64,000 nucleotides of DNA, taken from positions 614,321-678,320 of the forward strand of contig NZ_CP012200.1 in the NCBI RefSeq assembly GCF_001484685.1, read 5' to 3'. Position 1 is the first letter of the stretch. Every line of letters starts with the position of its first letter. Made by a program: the position numbers and the translations under genes. The stretch comes from Thermococcus sp. 2319x1. GTDB lineage: Archaea > Methanobacteriota_B > Thermococci > Thermococcales > Thermococcaceae. The notes beneath the pieces are model-generated. The model saw nothing but the letters and a program-made list of their open reading frames with translations. It was not told where the DNA came from and ran no database searches. Of this stretch, positions 43,490-53,064 are shown in pieces.

Positions 43490-44400
43490 CCCCCTTCCCC
43501 CATCCATCTTTCAACACTAGGCCTCTGGGTGTAAACCTCACATATGTGGTACTCTTCTATGGAAAGGTCATCTAAGAGAGACTTCACTTTCTCTACCTCA
43601 TTTTCCCTCAAAAGTGCAAAGAGGCTCTTTCCCAGCATTATCATTGATGATGGCAGGTGGAGAACCCTATCAATTTCATTGGCAATTTCCAAGAGCTCAC
43701 CGGAGAGCAGACCCGTACGCTCAGCAAATCCTCTTGCCTCTTTCATCAAAACCTCAACTCTTGGATTTGAGAGAAGTGCGTTAAAGGCTTTCTCTCCCTC
43801 TTTCTCGATTAATCTAATAACGTCGCTGTCAAGCACCTCTCTTGTGGATAGCCTCCCCATCGGCACTGCCAGAACCTTGTATTCTTCGAAAAAGATGTTA
43901 TCCACTACTCCAATCCCCGGTGCACCGGGTTTTATCCTAATTTCTATCCCTCCGTGAATTTGGGCTATAACATCCCCAAGGCCACCCTTGTGGATGACCT
44001 CATGCTTGTGGGCTATTTGAGCGGCTTGGAGAAAAGTTTTCTCTTTAAAGGCAAAAGCCAAAGAAAGGGCAGTCCCAAGAGCCCCACCGGCGCTGTTCCC
44101 AAAACCGTAACCGTTTGGAAAGTCAAAGTACTGCCAGATTTCAACCTCTCCGGTAAAATTCTCCGGGACGATCTCATTAGCGACGGAGTAGCTGATAATG
44201 GCATCTTCTTTTTTAACGGGTTCTCCATTAAAAGCAATGTGTATGTGCCTCTCTAAGCCTTCCCCCAAGCTTACAAAAACGTTGATTCCTCTGCTTAAAT
44301 TTATGCCGGCTCCAAGTGAACCGGCTAAAAGAGGTTCTTCGTTGAATTTGGGAACAAAAAAGGCCGTAATGTGCGCTGGAATGAAAGTCCTTATCAGCAT
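43486..44400 (-). CDS. pantoate kinase (PoK), archaeal CoA biosynthesis
   Basis: This 304-residue GHMP kinase family protein starts MLIRTFIPAHITAFFVPKFN and has the glycine-rich ATP loop YGFGNSAGGALGTALSLAFA near residue 100 and a C-terminal GHMP motif around SSMIMLGKSLFALL. The archaeal pathway phosphorylates pantoate before condensation with beta-alanine, so this enzyme replaces bacterial PanC/PanK logic. ATG 44400 is followed by the small membrane gene in an overlapping arrangement. Confidence 0.9.
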   Translation of the reverse strand: MLIRTFIPAHITAFFVPKFNEEPLLAGSLGAGINLSRGINVFVSLGEGLERHIHIAFNGEPVKKEDAIISYSVANEIVPENFTGEVEIWQYFDFPNGYGFGNSAGGALGTALSLAFAFKEKTFLQAAQIAHKHEVIHKGGLGDVIAQIHGGIEIRIKPGAPGIGVVDNIFFEEYKVLAVPMGRLSTREVLDSDVIRLIEKEGEKAFNALLSNPRVEVLMKEARGFAERTGLLSGELLEIANEIDRVLHLPSSMIMLGKSLFALLRENEVEKVKSLLDDLSIEEYHICEVYTQRPSVERWMGEGG

Positions 44401-44439
44401 TTTCTCACCCCCATCTAAGTTGGGACGGATGTTTTTAAA

Positions 44440-44900
44440 GTTGAGCTTGGAACAAAGTATTGACGATAGAGATAAACATGTTAGAGTCCTTAAGGAATAC
44501 GGGATTAAAAGGCTTTGAGGTAAAACAGATTGAAGAGCCGGGGACGTTATGGTAACCGACCAGGGTGTTATTTTTTGTTAGGGCTTCCCAGAGAACTAAT
44601 GTAGAAGGTATAAAACAACTGGCTCGATATTCGCCCAATGTAAAAGTCGTAAAGGTCCCCAATATCGAAAATCTTTCACCTGCTTTCTGGAGTTAACTAC
44701 CTCGGAAACAAGAGGATTGCAGTATCTCCCGGCGTAGTGGATGTGAGTTATTTCAAAGGATTCAAGCTCATCAAACAACATGCTCCATCTCGGAGAGAAC
44801 AACCTATTGCTTCCAGAGGGATACCCAAAGACCGAAGAAAAACTAAGAAGAGGGGGATTTAAGCCGGTAACGGTAGATGTCTCCAAAAAGAAAGAAAAAG
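44440..44900 (+). pseudogene. dimethylargininase/amidinotransferase-family remnant
   Basis: Fragments in three frames line up as one protein: HVRVLKEYGIKRL; GDVMVTDQGVIFC; RASQRTNVEGIKQLARYSP; VKVVKVP; FHLLSGVNYLGNKRIAVSPG; MLHLGENNLLLPEGYPKTEE; and EKLRRGGFKPVTVDVSK. The GDVMVTD, SQRTNxEGI, H-LxSGVNYLG and PEGYPKTxExLxxxGF blocks are those of N(G),N(G)-dimethylarginine dimethylaminohydrolase-like proteins. N-terminal part and the C-terminal active Cys region are missing. At least four frameshifts or stops. It ends against the nhaC gene. Confidence 0.6.
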
Positions 44901-44901
44901 T

Positions 44902-46500
44902 TCATTCCTCAACAACATACACCGGCACTTTTCCGTGCGGAATGCCGTATTTCCTGCCGTACCACTCACTGAGAACGTACCATGCAGCTATTAAAAGTAC
45001 TATGCCTGTTGGAAGTAAAATTGCCCAGCTGCGGATTCCTATAGCAAAGAGCAGGTACAAAATAACACCCACGCTCGCTGCTGTCACTGCATATGGGATT
45101 TGTGTATTTACGTGGTCTATGTGGTCGCTTCCGGAGAACATTGAACTCATGATTGTTGTATCGCTTATTGGTGAACAGTGGTCACCGAAAATACCACCTG
45201 CAAAGACCGCGCCTATTGAGGCATAGAGCACCGGGCCGATTTGTCCCCCTGTGATTTTGTATGCTAGTGGAATCGCAATTGGCATCAAAATACCGAATGT
45301 TCCCCATGAGGTTCCCGTTGTAAACGATATGAACATTGCAACCAAGAACACTATAAGCGGAACTATACCCGCTGGAATGTTTGCGCTGGTGGCCAAGTTT
45401 ACCACATAGTCTGCCGTTCCAACAGCGCTTGTGGCACTCTTGATACTCCATGCAAGGACTAAAATTGCATTAGCCATCATCATCTGTTTCATACCTTGGA
45501 CAATTGCAGTCTCGGCCTCTTCAACTGTCATCTGTTTTCTTCCAAGAACTAGCACTAATCCTACCAGCACCATGCTAAACGATCCCCACAATAGGGCTGT
45601 TGCCGCATCAGAGTTTGAAAGCACGCCCATCAAGCCCTTTTCTGCATAAGTTGCCCCTCCACCGCCGGTGTACCACATCCCATAGAGTGTTACAAAGACA
45701 AGGCTGAAGATGGGCAGGATAAAGTTCCAGACGTCTCCTCCTTCTTTTGGAGTTCCTAAATCTACTTCAGTTGTCATCAATGGTTTTGCTCCATCGCGGA
45801 GGACTTTACCCGTTGTTCTAGCCCTATACTCGGCATGGAGCATTGGACCATAGTGCCTGTGAGTATAAGCGACAATAAGCACCAAGAGTATCGCAAGTAG
45901 TGAGTAGAACCTGTATGGAACACTTGAAAGCCAAGCAGCATATGAGCCAAGAGTAATTCCAAGGCTATCGAAGGACTTGCCAATAAGCCCTATCTCATAA
46001 CCGATCCACGTAGAGACTAAAGCTAATCCTGCTACAGGCGCTGCAGTAGAGTCATCGATGTAAGCGAGCATTTCTCTTGAAACCCTTGCCCTATCTGTTA
46101 TTGGCCTCATGGTGTTACCGACTATGATTGTGTTGGTATAGTCATCAAAGAACACAAGAACACCAAGGAGCCATCCAAGTACTGAAGCTGCCCTGCTGTT
46201 GTTCACTCTCTTTGTCAAAGCTCTTGCGATTGCATGGGCACCTCCCGATTTGTAAATCAATCCAACTCCCGCTCCAATCAAGAAATCAAAAACCAAAATT
46301 GTTGCGTTCCAGCTCTCTGTTACATTCTCAATAACCCACTGCCAAGTGATTATTGTACCCGTTACTGGATTCCATCCGGAGGCCATAACTCCGCCAACCC
46401 AAACACCAGCAAATAAAGCGAACAACACCCTTTTGGACCATATAGCCAATATAATGGCCACGAGTGGGGGCAGCAAAGACAACACCCCAAAGTCCGACAC
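44902..46500 (-). CDS. nhaC: Na+/H+ antiporter, NhaC family
   Basis: This 532-residue protein has about twelve membrane helices. Hallmarks are VFFDDYTNTIIVGNTMRPITD (acidic residues in a membrane segment), DDSTAAPVAGLALVSTWIGYEIG, ISFTTGTSWGTFGILMPIAIPLA and FGDHCSPISDTTIMSS. NhaC exchangers use the Na+ or H+ gradient to control cytoplasmic ions. The start is GTG 46500 with GGAGGTG six bases upstream. A minus-strand TATA box ACTTATAAAGA is at about 46547-46557. Confidence 0.9.
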   Translation of the reverse strand: MSDFGVLSLLPPLVAIILAIWSKRVLFALFAGVWVGGVMASGWNPVTGTIITWQWVIENVTESWNATILVFDFLIGAGVGLIYKSGGAHAIARALTKRVNNSRAASVLGWLLGVLVFFDDYTNTIIVGNTMRPITDRARVSREMLAYIDDSTAAPVAGLALVSTWIGYEIGLIGKSFDSLGITLGSYAAWLSSVPYRFYSLLAILLVLIVAYTHRHYGPMLHAEYRARTTGKVLRDGAKPLMTTEVDLGTPKEGGDVWNFILPIFSLVFVTLYGMWYTGGGGATYAEKGLMGVLSNSDAATALLWGSFSMVLVGLVLVLGRKQMTVEEAETAIVQGMKQMMMANAILVLAWSIKSATSAVGTADYVVNLATSANIPAGIVPLIVFLVAMFISFTTGTSWGTFGILMPIAIPLAYKITGGQIGPVLYASIGAVFAGGIFGDHCSPISDTTIMSSMFSGSDHIDHVNTQIPYAVTAASVGVILYLLFAIGIRSWAILLPTGIVLLIAAWYVLSEWYGRKYGIPHGKVPVYVVEE

Positions 46501-46826
46501 TCCTTACACCTCCATATACATTTTTCGTGAGCCCAAATTTTTCGAACTCTTTATAAGTTTTTCGCAAATATTGTTGTCTCTTTGATAATTTTCGAAATTT
46601 TTTGTATATTTTCCACGATTTACTGAAATAAATTCGGGATAAAATGTTGCAGGGTTTTGTTCCTCACTGCATGCTAATGGCATATCGTGTTTAACATTAT
46701 ACAATAATGCTTTCTTACCATAAAAACGTTTTCCCAGCGTTTTTTGACACTTTTTGAAACCCTCATTGAAAGTTATTGGATTAAAGAGAATAATAGCAAA
46801 AAAGAATTCGGAGTAAAATTACAAAG
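46501..46826. promoter_or_regulatory. AT-rich intergenic region with nhaC promoter and repeated TTCGAAAA-type motifs
   Basis: No gene is visible. The nhaC TATA box lies near 46550. Three related motifs flank it: TTTTTCGAA near 46540, TTTTTCGCAAA near 46558 and TTTTCGAAATTTT near 46585, spaced about 18-27 bp, a pattern compatible with operator repeats for an ion- or stress-responsive regulator. The rest up to the UDG gene stop is unstructured. Confidence 0.4.
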
Positions 46827-47414
46827 TTAAGACAAGCTTTCTAGTACCTCTTTCAGCTTTTTAAAGTCTTTTTCAAGCTCTTCTCTAAGCTGGGGCTTAT
46901 AGAGGGCAACGGCCGGGTGATACATTGGCATAATGACAACCTTCCCGAAAAGGGTTCCAGCTTCAAGTATCTTCCCATGCATCTTACTTATGGGCTCGGC
47001 TTCAAAGCCAAATTTATTAAGGATGTAAGCCATTGAATATCTTCCCAGGGGGACTATGACCTTCGGCCGGATTATGTCTATTTGTTTATCTAAGTAAGGA
47101 GAACAAGCCTTGATTTCTTCCTCGGTTGGATCTCTATTGTTGGGAGGCCGGCACTTTACAACGTTGGTGATGTACACCTCTTCGCGTTTAAGCCCAACAC
47201 TTTCCAAAAGCTCATCCAGCACTTTCCCGGCCCTTCCAACAAAAGGTAAGCCCTTTTGATCTTCCCAGTAACCCGGGGCTTCTCCGACAAACATTATTTT
47301 AGCATCATAACTTCCCGAGCCGGGGACAGCGTTTGTCCTTAATTCTCCCAACGGACACTTTTTACAAGCTTTTATCTTTTCTTCAAGTCCCTTCATAGCT
47401 TCACTTTTTCCCAT
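46827..47414 (-). CDS. uracil-DNA glycosylase, family 4 (Fe-S type)
   Basis: This 195-residue enzyme has C17 and C20 in IKACKKCPLGELR, plus CRPPNNRDPTEEEIKAC, which supply the four 4Fe-4S cysteines. The active-site loop is GEAPGYWEDQKGLPFVGRAG and the HPA motif is in PMYHPAVAL. It removes uracil from deaminated cytosine, important at high temperature. ATG 47414 has GGGTG six bases upstream and overlaps the stop of the upstream gene. Confidence 0.93.
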   Translation of the reverse strand: MGKSEAMKGLEEKIKACKKCPLGELRTNAVPGSGSYDAKIMFVGEAPGYWEDQKGLPFVGRAGKVLDELLESVGLKREEVYITNVVKCRPPNNRDPTEEEIKACSPYLDKQIDIIRPKVIVPLGRYSMAYILNKFGFEAEPISKMHGKILEAGTLFGKVVIMPMYHPAVALYKPQLREELEKDFKKLKEVLESLS

Positions 47415-47769
47415 GCTTAACACCCAGTCTCTCTTGAGAGAGATACGCCGTTAAAAGTTCTTTCCATGCCGTGTAGTATCCTTTCTCATAATCGTCCCTA
47501 AATTCATGCTGGAGTATGCTCTCAAAATGTTCAAGGAGTTTTTGAGCTTTTTCATTGTCCGGATTTCTTACAAGCTGGACTATCAGAGAGTCGGTGTCAT
47601 TGTCATTTAACGCAGATAAAAAGCCATTTATAGCCTTGCTGTATCCCCTACCCCACTCGTCATCTCCCACTATCTTCTCAAGTTTGTCCAGATGAGCTTT
47701 CGCCTTGGTGTAGTCTCCCTTCATCAGCGCTCTGAGGAACATCTCCATTCTCATCTCCCGTGCTGGCAT
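47401..47769 (-). CDS. conserved hypothetical helical protein
   Basis: This 122-residue all-helical protein (AREMRMEMFLRALMKGDYTK, AHLDKLEKIVGDDEWGRGY, LLEHFESILQHEFRDDYEKG) has TPR-like amphipathic pairs. ATG 47769 follows GGTGGTG. The gene overlaps the UDG start, so they form an operon. Function unknown; possibly linked to repair by context. Confidence 0.65.
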   Translation of the reverse strand: MPAREMRMEMFLRALMKGDYTKAKAHLDKLEKIVGDDEWGRGYSKAINGFLSALNDNDTDSLIVQLVRNPDNEKAQKLLEHFESILQHEFRDDYEKGYYTAWKELLTAYLSQERLGVKHGKK

Positions 47770-47945
47770 TTTTCACCACCATCTTATTTGGGAGTCTCGG
47801 TCTTTTTAACCCTTTTCAAGGGGTCGCACATATAGGGAAGAGACAATATTATAGGGCCTTTCGTGTATCTATGAAAGTAAATCTTCATATTTACGCAAAA
47901 GTTTTTATACTCCATACTTGTAAAAAACTCGTAGAGGTGATTAGA

Positions 47946-49697
47946 ATGGAAGAGATAACAGAGGGAATACCAAGTGGGGAGAGAGAATTTGGTGAGCTTA
48001 CTAAAAAGGTTCGCGATCTCATCGAATACCCCGAAATAGGTGAAGAGGAATTTCACGAGCTCCTTACAAAAGCCACCAAGGGTTACGGTGGAGCTCTCCC
48101 CCACAGAACTTGGTCCCTCTGCCCAGAAACTAGAAAAGTTGTCCCTGCCGTGGTCTGGGAAAAGGATGGAAAAGTGTGGATAACGAAAAAATGCCCAGAA
48201 GGCCTGATAACTGATGTTTATTATGAAGACGTTGAGATGTATAAGCGTTTTGAGGAGTGGAGGTATGACTTTAAGATAAAGAGCTACAACGTTGAGAACA
48301 CCGGCGTAAACTGTCCCTTTGATTGTGGTCTCTGTCCAAGGCACCGCTCCCACACGAACCTGCTTAACATAGTTCTGACAAATAGGTGTAATTTGAGCTG
48401 CTGGTATTGCTTCTTCTATGCCAAGGAAGGCCAGCCAATTTACGAACCTACCCTCGAGCAGATACGCATGATGCTCCGCAACGCAAAGAAAGAGCAACCC
48501 GTTGGAGCTAATGCCGTCCAGTTCACTGGAGGGGAGCCAACACTGAGGGATGACCTCATAGAGATCATAAAGATTGCAAAGGAAGAAGGCTACGATCACG
48601 TTCAGCTTAACACTGATGGAATAAAGCTCGCCTTCGATCCGGAGCTTGTGAAGAAGATTAGAGAAGCCGGCGTCAATACCATATACCTAAGCTACGATGG
48701 AATGACCCCAAAAACAAACTGGAAGAATCACTGGGAGGTTCCGTTGATCTTCGAAAACGTGAGAAAAGCCGGCGGCCCTGGAATCGTTCTTGTGCCCACA
48801 ACAATAAGGAACGTAAACGACCATGAGCTTGGAGCTATAATCAACTTCGGCCTCAATCACCTCGACATAGTCAGAGGAGTCAACTTCCAACCCATCTCCC
48901 TTGTGGGAAGAGTCCCAAAGAAAGAAAGAGAGCGCTTCAGGATTACCATTCCCGGGGCAATAAAGAGAATAGAGGAGCAGACCAATGGCACTATAGCAAA
49001 GGAGGACTGGTATCCAATACCGATTGCCGGCCATATTGCGAGGTTTTTTGAAGCGTTTGCAGGCAGAAAATACTATATGACATCCCACTTTGGCTGTGGA
49101 GCTGCAACGTATGTGTTCCTTGACGAAGACAGAGTGGTTCCAATTTCGAGATTCCTCGACGTTGAAGGCTTCGTGGAATTCCTTGAGAGCAAGGCTGAGG
49201 AGATTGAAAAATGGAAAACCTTGAGAAGACTTCAGAAGCTCAAGCTTGGGGCGGAGATATTCCTCAAGTTCAGGAGCTTCTACGACGAAAAATATGCTCC
49301 AAAGAGCTTTGACGTGTTGAGGATTATAAGAGAAGCGTTCACCCACGGAACTTACGAGGCACTTGGTCAGTTCCACTACAAGACGCTCTTCCTCGGAATG
49401 ATGCACTTCATGGATGAGTACAACTACGATGTTGAAAGGGTGGAGCGCTGTGTAATTCACTACGCAATGCCCGACGGAAGGATTGTACCCTTCTGTACCT
49501 TCAACGTGATTCCAGAGCTCTATAGAGACAAGGTCCAAGCCCAGTTTAGCTACACCTGGGGAGAATGGAAAGCCCTCCACCCAGACTGGGAGTACCAGAA
49601 GGACAAATACGTGAGAACCAAGGAGTTCGTTGAAAAAATGAAGGAGAGTGAGCTCTATAGAAAGACTTACATTGACATAAAGAACTACTTCGGGTGA
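47946..49697 (+). CDS. radical SAM enzyme, Tes-like (candidate tetraether lipid synthase)
   Basis: This 583-residue protein has an N-terminal NTGVNCPFDCGLCPRHRSHT motif, then the radical SAM cluster LTNRCNLSCWYCFFYAKE near residue 140 and GGEPTLRDDL in the barrel. A C-terminal region has further Cys (HFGCGAATY, RCVIHYAMPDGRIVPFCTFN) that could hold a second cluster. This organisation is that of Tes, which joins two archaeols to form GDGT tetraether lipids. ATG 47946 is supported by GAGGTGATTAGA; the long upstream open extension is not needed. It is followed by a DUF3213 gene four bases after its stop region. Confidence 0.75.
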   Translation: MEEITEGIPSGEREFGELTKKVRDLIEYPEIGEEEFHELLTKATKGYGGALPHRTWSLCPETRKVVPAVVWEKDGKVWITKKCPEGLITDVYYEDVEMYKRFEEWRYDFKIKSYNVENTGVNCPFDCGLCPRHRSHTNLLNIVLTNRCNLSCWYCFFYAKEGQPIYEPTLEQIRMMLRNAKKEQPVGANAVQFTGGEPTLRDDLIEIIKIAKEEGYDHVQLNTDGIKLAFDPELVKKIREAGVNTIYLSYDGMTPKTNWKNHWEVPLIFENVRKAGGPGIVLVPTTIRNVNDHELGAIINFGLNHLDIVRGVNFQPISLVGRVPKKERERFRITIPGAIKRIEEQTNGTIAKEDWYPIPIAGHIARFFEAFAGRKYYMTSHFGCGAATYVFLDEDRVVPISRFLDVEGFVEFLESKAEEIEKWKTLRRLQKLKLGAEIFLKFRSFYDEKYAPKSFDVLRIIREAFTHGTYEALGQFHYKTLFLGMMHFMDEYNYDVERVERCVIHYAMPDGRIVPFCTFNVIPELYRDKVQAQFSYTWGEWKALHPDWEYQKDKYVRTKEFVEKMKESELYRKTYIDIKNYFG

Positions 49698-49702
49698 TGA
49701 CG

Positions 49703-49975
49703 ATGAGGAGGGTAGATCTCAAATTCAGCAAAATAACCCCTGACGAAGCCAGAGAAATGCAGTACAAACTCTCACTCGATTTGGCAGTTTATAGGGTTTT
49801 TATCAACGGGTACTCAAAGAGCGGTTACGTGATATTTGACGAAACAAAATTGCCAAAAGAGAAGCTTTTGGCGATGCTTAAGCCCTTTGAACCGGAGGTT
49901 ATCAACGAGAAAGAGCTAACTCCACAAGAGCTCATAGAAAGCAGTCTGAGCTGGAAAAACACAATAGCTGCTTGA
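49703..49975 (+). CDS. DUF3213-like small protein
   Basis: This 90-residue protein is alpha/beta: MRRVDLKFSKITPDEAREMQ, VYRVFINGYSKSGYVIFD, KEKLLAMLKPFEPEVINEKE. The ferredoxin-like strand/helix pattern and Thermococcales restriction fit DUF3213. ATG 49703 has GGTGA five bases upstream, inside the stop region of the Tes-like gene, so the two are co-translated. Function unknown. Confidence 0.68.
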   Translation: MRRVDLKFSKITPDEAREMQYKLSLDLAVYRVFINGYSKSGYVIFDETKLPKEKLLAMLKPFEPEVINEKELTPQELIESSLSWKNTIAA

Positions 49976-50007
49976 TTTTCTTTTTAAAATTTTAAAAACA
50001 AAAAAAG

Positions 50008-51489
50008 CTAAAGGAGCTTTATTCTTATTTTTCCTGCAATATCTGGTTCCTCCAGCTTAAATGAAACTATCCCGCTGAATGAGGATAAATCAATAATGTT
50101 TCTACCGCTTTTTATTCCAATGAACTCCTCATAAGCCCTCTCAACCGGGAGCGAAAGATCATACTCGTATATTGTCAACAGGTTGTCCTTGCTTGAGTGT
50201 ATTATCAGCTCGGCCTCTCTATATCCGTCGAGAGGTATTCCTCCAAAGGCCTTTGCCCCAAAGAGCTTGCCCGCTTTTGCCAAGGCAGAGGTGTTGAGGG
50301 AAATGCTGAGTGCGGGAGGCTTTCTATGTAGTACATCTTCGTCAAGAACAACGATGTCCCTATTGCCAGTGTCAAAAGGCGTCGCTTCCAGAGCCCCTGT
50401 GTTGGGAGTGGTGTTCGTTCCAAGGAGTATCTTTCCGAAGGCCTTTTCTATACTTGTTATCCTCGCACCAAAAACGCCCACCACCTTAATCATTGGGGGA
50501 GCCACATAAAGAAGCAAAGAGGGGGCGTTTATGGTGTTTGTAAATTTTGCCATAACCCTACTCCCCTCATCCACCGGTCTGTAGATTGCATCATGATGGG
50601 CATTGTAAGCTATCAGTATTCCTCCCCCTATTGGAAGAGCGTTCGTTCTCATAGGGGCATAGAAGCTTGGAAAGTCCAGCAGTCTAAGGAAGACCATCTC
50701 CTCACCGTTAAGGGGATTGCCCACAAACATTCCTCCCCTCACAAAGGCAAAAACCCTGTTGTATGCGCTCTCCATATCACCCAGAACTGGCCTCACGGGA
50801 GGATTTCCGTCCACAGAGCTCACAGCTACTGGAAATACTTCCCACTTTCTCGTAACTAAATCAAAGGCATGTAATTCTCTCACTCCCCACTCGAAATTCT
50901 TTCCAACCCCGAAGAAGACGGTGTCGTGGACAAGAGTCCCCTTAAGGCTCGGATTTTCATTGAGAAGCTTTGCCTCCCCGGTTTTTCTGTCAAGTTCATA
51001 TATACCGAGGTTTGCATGCCCATCTTCTCTCGCTATTAGGAGCTTGTCCTCATAGGGATCGTAGATTATATCGCTCACTTCCCCCGCCCAATCGGTTTTA
51101 TGATGGATAGAGTCTTTCCAGAGAAGCCTTATTTTGTCGTTTTCTGTATCGTATTCGTGAACGTGGGAATATTTGTTGACAAAACTTATTGTCGATTTCT
51201 CGTTCTTTCCTTCATAAACTGCCGGGGCATGAACCCAGCCCCCAAAGTAAATAAACTCATCAACGGTCTCAACCGCATTGTAGGTGTCTCCTCCCGAAGT
51301 TGGCCCTTCACCAACGAGGTCAAACTCGTAAACCTTCTTTGAGTCTTCCCGTATAAAATGCGCCTGAGCTTCAAACGCCACCGTGAAGTACAAAACGCCG
51401 TTGTGATACCTTAAACCAAATATTCCACCACTTCCCCATTCGGGACCATAACGAGGTGGAAACCTGTTTAGGTGTTCCAGTATCTTCAC
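50008..51489 (-). CDS. DUF2139 family beta-propeller-like protein
   Basis: This 493-residue protein begins KILEHLNRFPPRYGPEWGSG and is rich in beta strands with repeated short blade-like units (FGLRYHNGVLYFTVAFEA, EVSDIIYDPYEDKLLIARED, VRPVLGDMESAYNRVFAFVR). The start of the sequence is that of archaeal DUF2139 proteins. GTG 51489 is favoured since GGTGAT lies four bases upstream; ATG 51501 is in frame. No signal peptide and no catalytic motif. Divergent from ppcA. Function unknown. Confidence 0.7.
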   Translation of the reverse strand: MKILEHLNRFPPRYGPEWGSGGIFGLRYHNGVLYFTVAFEAQAHFIREDSKKVYEFDLVGEGPTSGGDTYNAVETVDEFIYFGGWVHAPAVYEGKNEKSTISFVNKYSHVHEYDTENDKIRLLWKDSIHHKTDWAGEVSDIIYDPYEDKLLIAREDGHANLGIYELDRKTGEAKLLNENPSLKGTLVHDTVFFGVGKNFEWGVRELHAFDLVTRKWEVFPVAVSSVDGNPPVRPVLGDMESAYNRVFAFVRGGMFVGNPLNGEEMVFLRLLDFPSFYAPMRTNALPIGGGILIAYNAHHDAIYRPVDEGSRVMAKFTNTINAPSLLLYVAPPMIKVVGVFGARITSIEKAFGKILLGTNTTPNTGALEATPFDTGNRDIVVLDEDVLHRKPPALSISLNTSALAKAGKLFGAKAFGGIPLDGYREAELIIHSSKDNLLTIYEYDLSLPVERAYEEFIGIKSGRNIIDLSSFSGIVSFKLEEPDIAGKIRIKLL

Positions 51490-51633
51490 AGATATCACCA
51501 TTAAAAGTTCCCCCCAAAGATTTAAAACATTGTGCAAGCTGTGGGGGAGAGCATCACCACTCTTTGCCATTTTTTCAAAAAAATTGTCAAAAAACTTAAA
51601 TTTTGTGCACTCCCAATGGAAATGGTGAGCGAA

Positions 51634-53064
51634 ATGATACCAAGAACAATGAGTACCCAGCATCCTGACAATGTGTATATACCCTTCTTTGCTCAGGAGC
51701 CCCAGCTGAGTGGGGAGGATGAAATAATTGAAGCGTTCTATGCTTTTAGCGTTCTTGGGGTAGAGGAGCAAATGTGGGACTTTGAAGGAAAGGAAGTGGA
51801 TGAGTTTGTTGTTAAAAAGCTTCTGGAGAAATATCCTCATTTCTTCCGAAAGCACAGGCTTGGTAGGGACTTCAGAATAACCCCCCGCGTGCCAAACCCG
51901 AGCGTGGAGAAAGCAGAGGCAAAGCTCTTGCTTGAAACCCTTGAAAGCATTCCTAGATCTGCCGATTATGCAAGGTTATTTTACGGAGAGAAAGTCGCCC
52001 CAATTTTTGAAGTCATCTTGCCCATGACAACCTTCTCAGAGGAAATCGAAAGGGTGTATGAGCTTTACAGAAGGTATATCATAGGAAAGCAGTACAAAAG
52101 GGTGTACGACGTTAAAATCTATGAATGGATTGGAGAGTTTTTTCCGGAAGAGATAAATGTCATACCCCTATTTGAGACAAAAGAGGCCATCCTGAACTCG
52201 CATGAAATCCTGGAGGAATATCTAACCGGAAAAAACTTTGAGTACCAGAGGGTGTTTTTAGCAAGAAGCGACCCCGCAATGAACTATGGCCTCATAAGTG
52301 CGGTAATGTACGACAAATATGCTTTATTCAAACTCCAAGAACTTGAAGAAGAGCTAAGCATCCCCCTATATCCAATAATCGGTGTTGGTGGAGCCCCTTT
52401 TAGGGGACATTTCACACCCAAGAATGTCGATGCAGTAATGGAAGAATATCCAAGCGCCCAGACCTTCACCGTCCAAAGCTCATTTAAATATGATAATGAG
52501 CCTAAAGAAGTTATCAAAGCTATTGAAAAGGTAAACGATACAAAAAGAAAAGAAACGCAAGCAATTGATGAGAAGATATTTGAGATACTCGACAAATATG
52601 AGGAAGAATACACCAAGGAACTTAAGATTCTCGCCCCCTATATACGGGAGGTTGCAAAGGCTGTTCCCTCAAGGAGGAAAAGGAAGCTTCACATAGGGCT
52701 CTTTGGATATTCAAGGGAGGTCAACGGAGAAGCCCTTCCAAGGGCTATAAAGTTCACGGCATCTCTGTATTCCCTTGGAATACCCCCGGAAATCCTAGGA
52801 TTAAGGGCACTGAGCGAAGGGGAGCTGGAGAGGATAAGTGAACACTACAGGGGGCTTTATAATGATATATCTTTTGCATTAAGGTTCTTTAATCCAAAAG
52901 CAGCCTCCCGTTTTAAATTTCTGGGGGATATAGCCAAAATGCAAAAAGAAATGGGCGTAGAAAAGGATGAAAGGCATTTAAGCATAACCACCCAAATACT
53001 GAATGGAAAAATTGAAGAGAGCCTTGTGGTAGAGGCAGCCAGTATCAGAGGATTTCTCGGGTAA
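51634..53064 (+). CDS. ppcA: archaeal-type phosphoenolpyruvate carboxylase
   Basis: This 476-residue protein starts MIPRTMSTQHPDNVYIPFFA, the signature of the short archaeal PEPC (PpcA). The body carries VLPMTTFSEEIERVYELYRR, ARSDPAMNYGLISAVM and VGGAPFRGHFTPKNVD, and the end is the long helix region to ASIRGFLG. The enzyme carboxylates PEP to oxaloacetate to refill the C4 pool. ATG 51634 has GGTGA five bases upstream; upstream in-frame codons belong to the leader. It is divergent from the DUF2139 gene. Confidence 0.93.
   Translation: MIPRTMSTQHPDNVYIPFFAQEPQLSGEDEIIEAFYAFSVLGVEEQMWDFEGKEVDEFVVKKLLEKYPHFFRKHRLGRDFRITPRVPNPSVEKAEAKLLLETLESIPRSADYARLFYGEKVAPIFEVILPMTTFSEEIERVYELYRRYIIGKQYKRVYDVKIYEWIGEFFPEEINVIPLFETKEAILNSHEILEEYLTGKNFEYQRVFLARSDPAMNYGLISAVMYDKYALFKLQELEEELSIPLYPIIGVGGAPFRGHFTPKNVDAVMEEYPSAQTFTVQSSFKYDNEPKEVIKAIEKVNDTKRKETQAIDEKIFEILDKYEEEYTKELKILAPYIREVAKAVPSRRKRKLHIGLFGYSREVNGEALPRAIKFTASLYSLGIPPEILGLRALSEGELERISEHYRGLYNDISFALRFFNPKAASRFKFLGDIAKMQKEMGVEKDERHLSITTQILNGKIEESLVVEAASIRGFLG

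Noticed and set aside
47760-47945. Long N-terminal extension of the Tes-like enzyme
   Set aside because: There is a good ribosome binding site at 47946, and the extension crosses the region that should hold the promoter; residues there do not look conserved-protein like.
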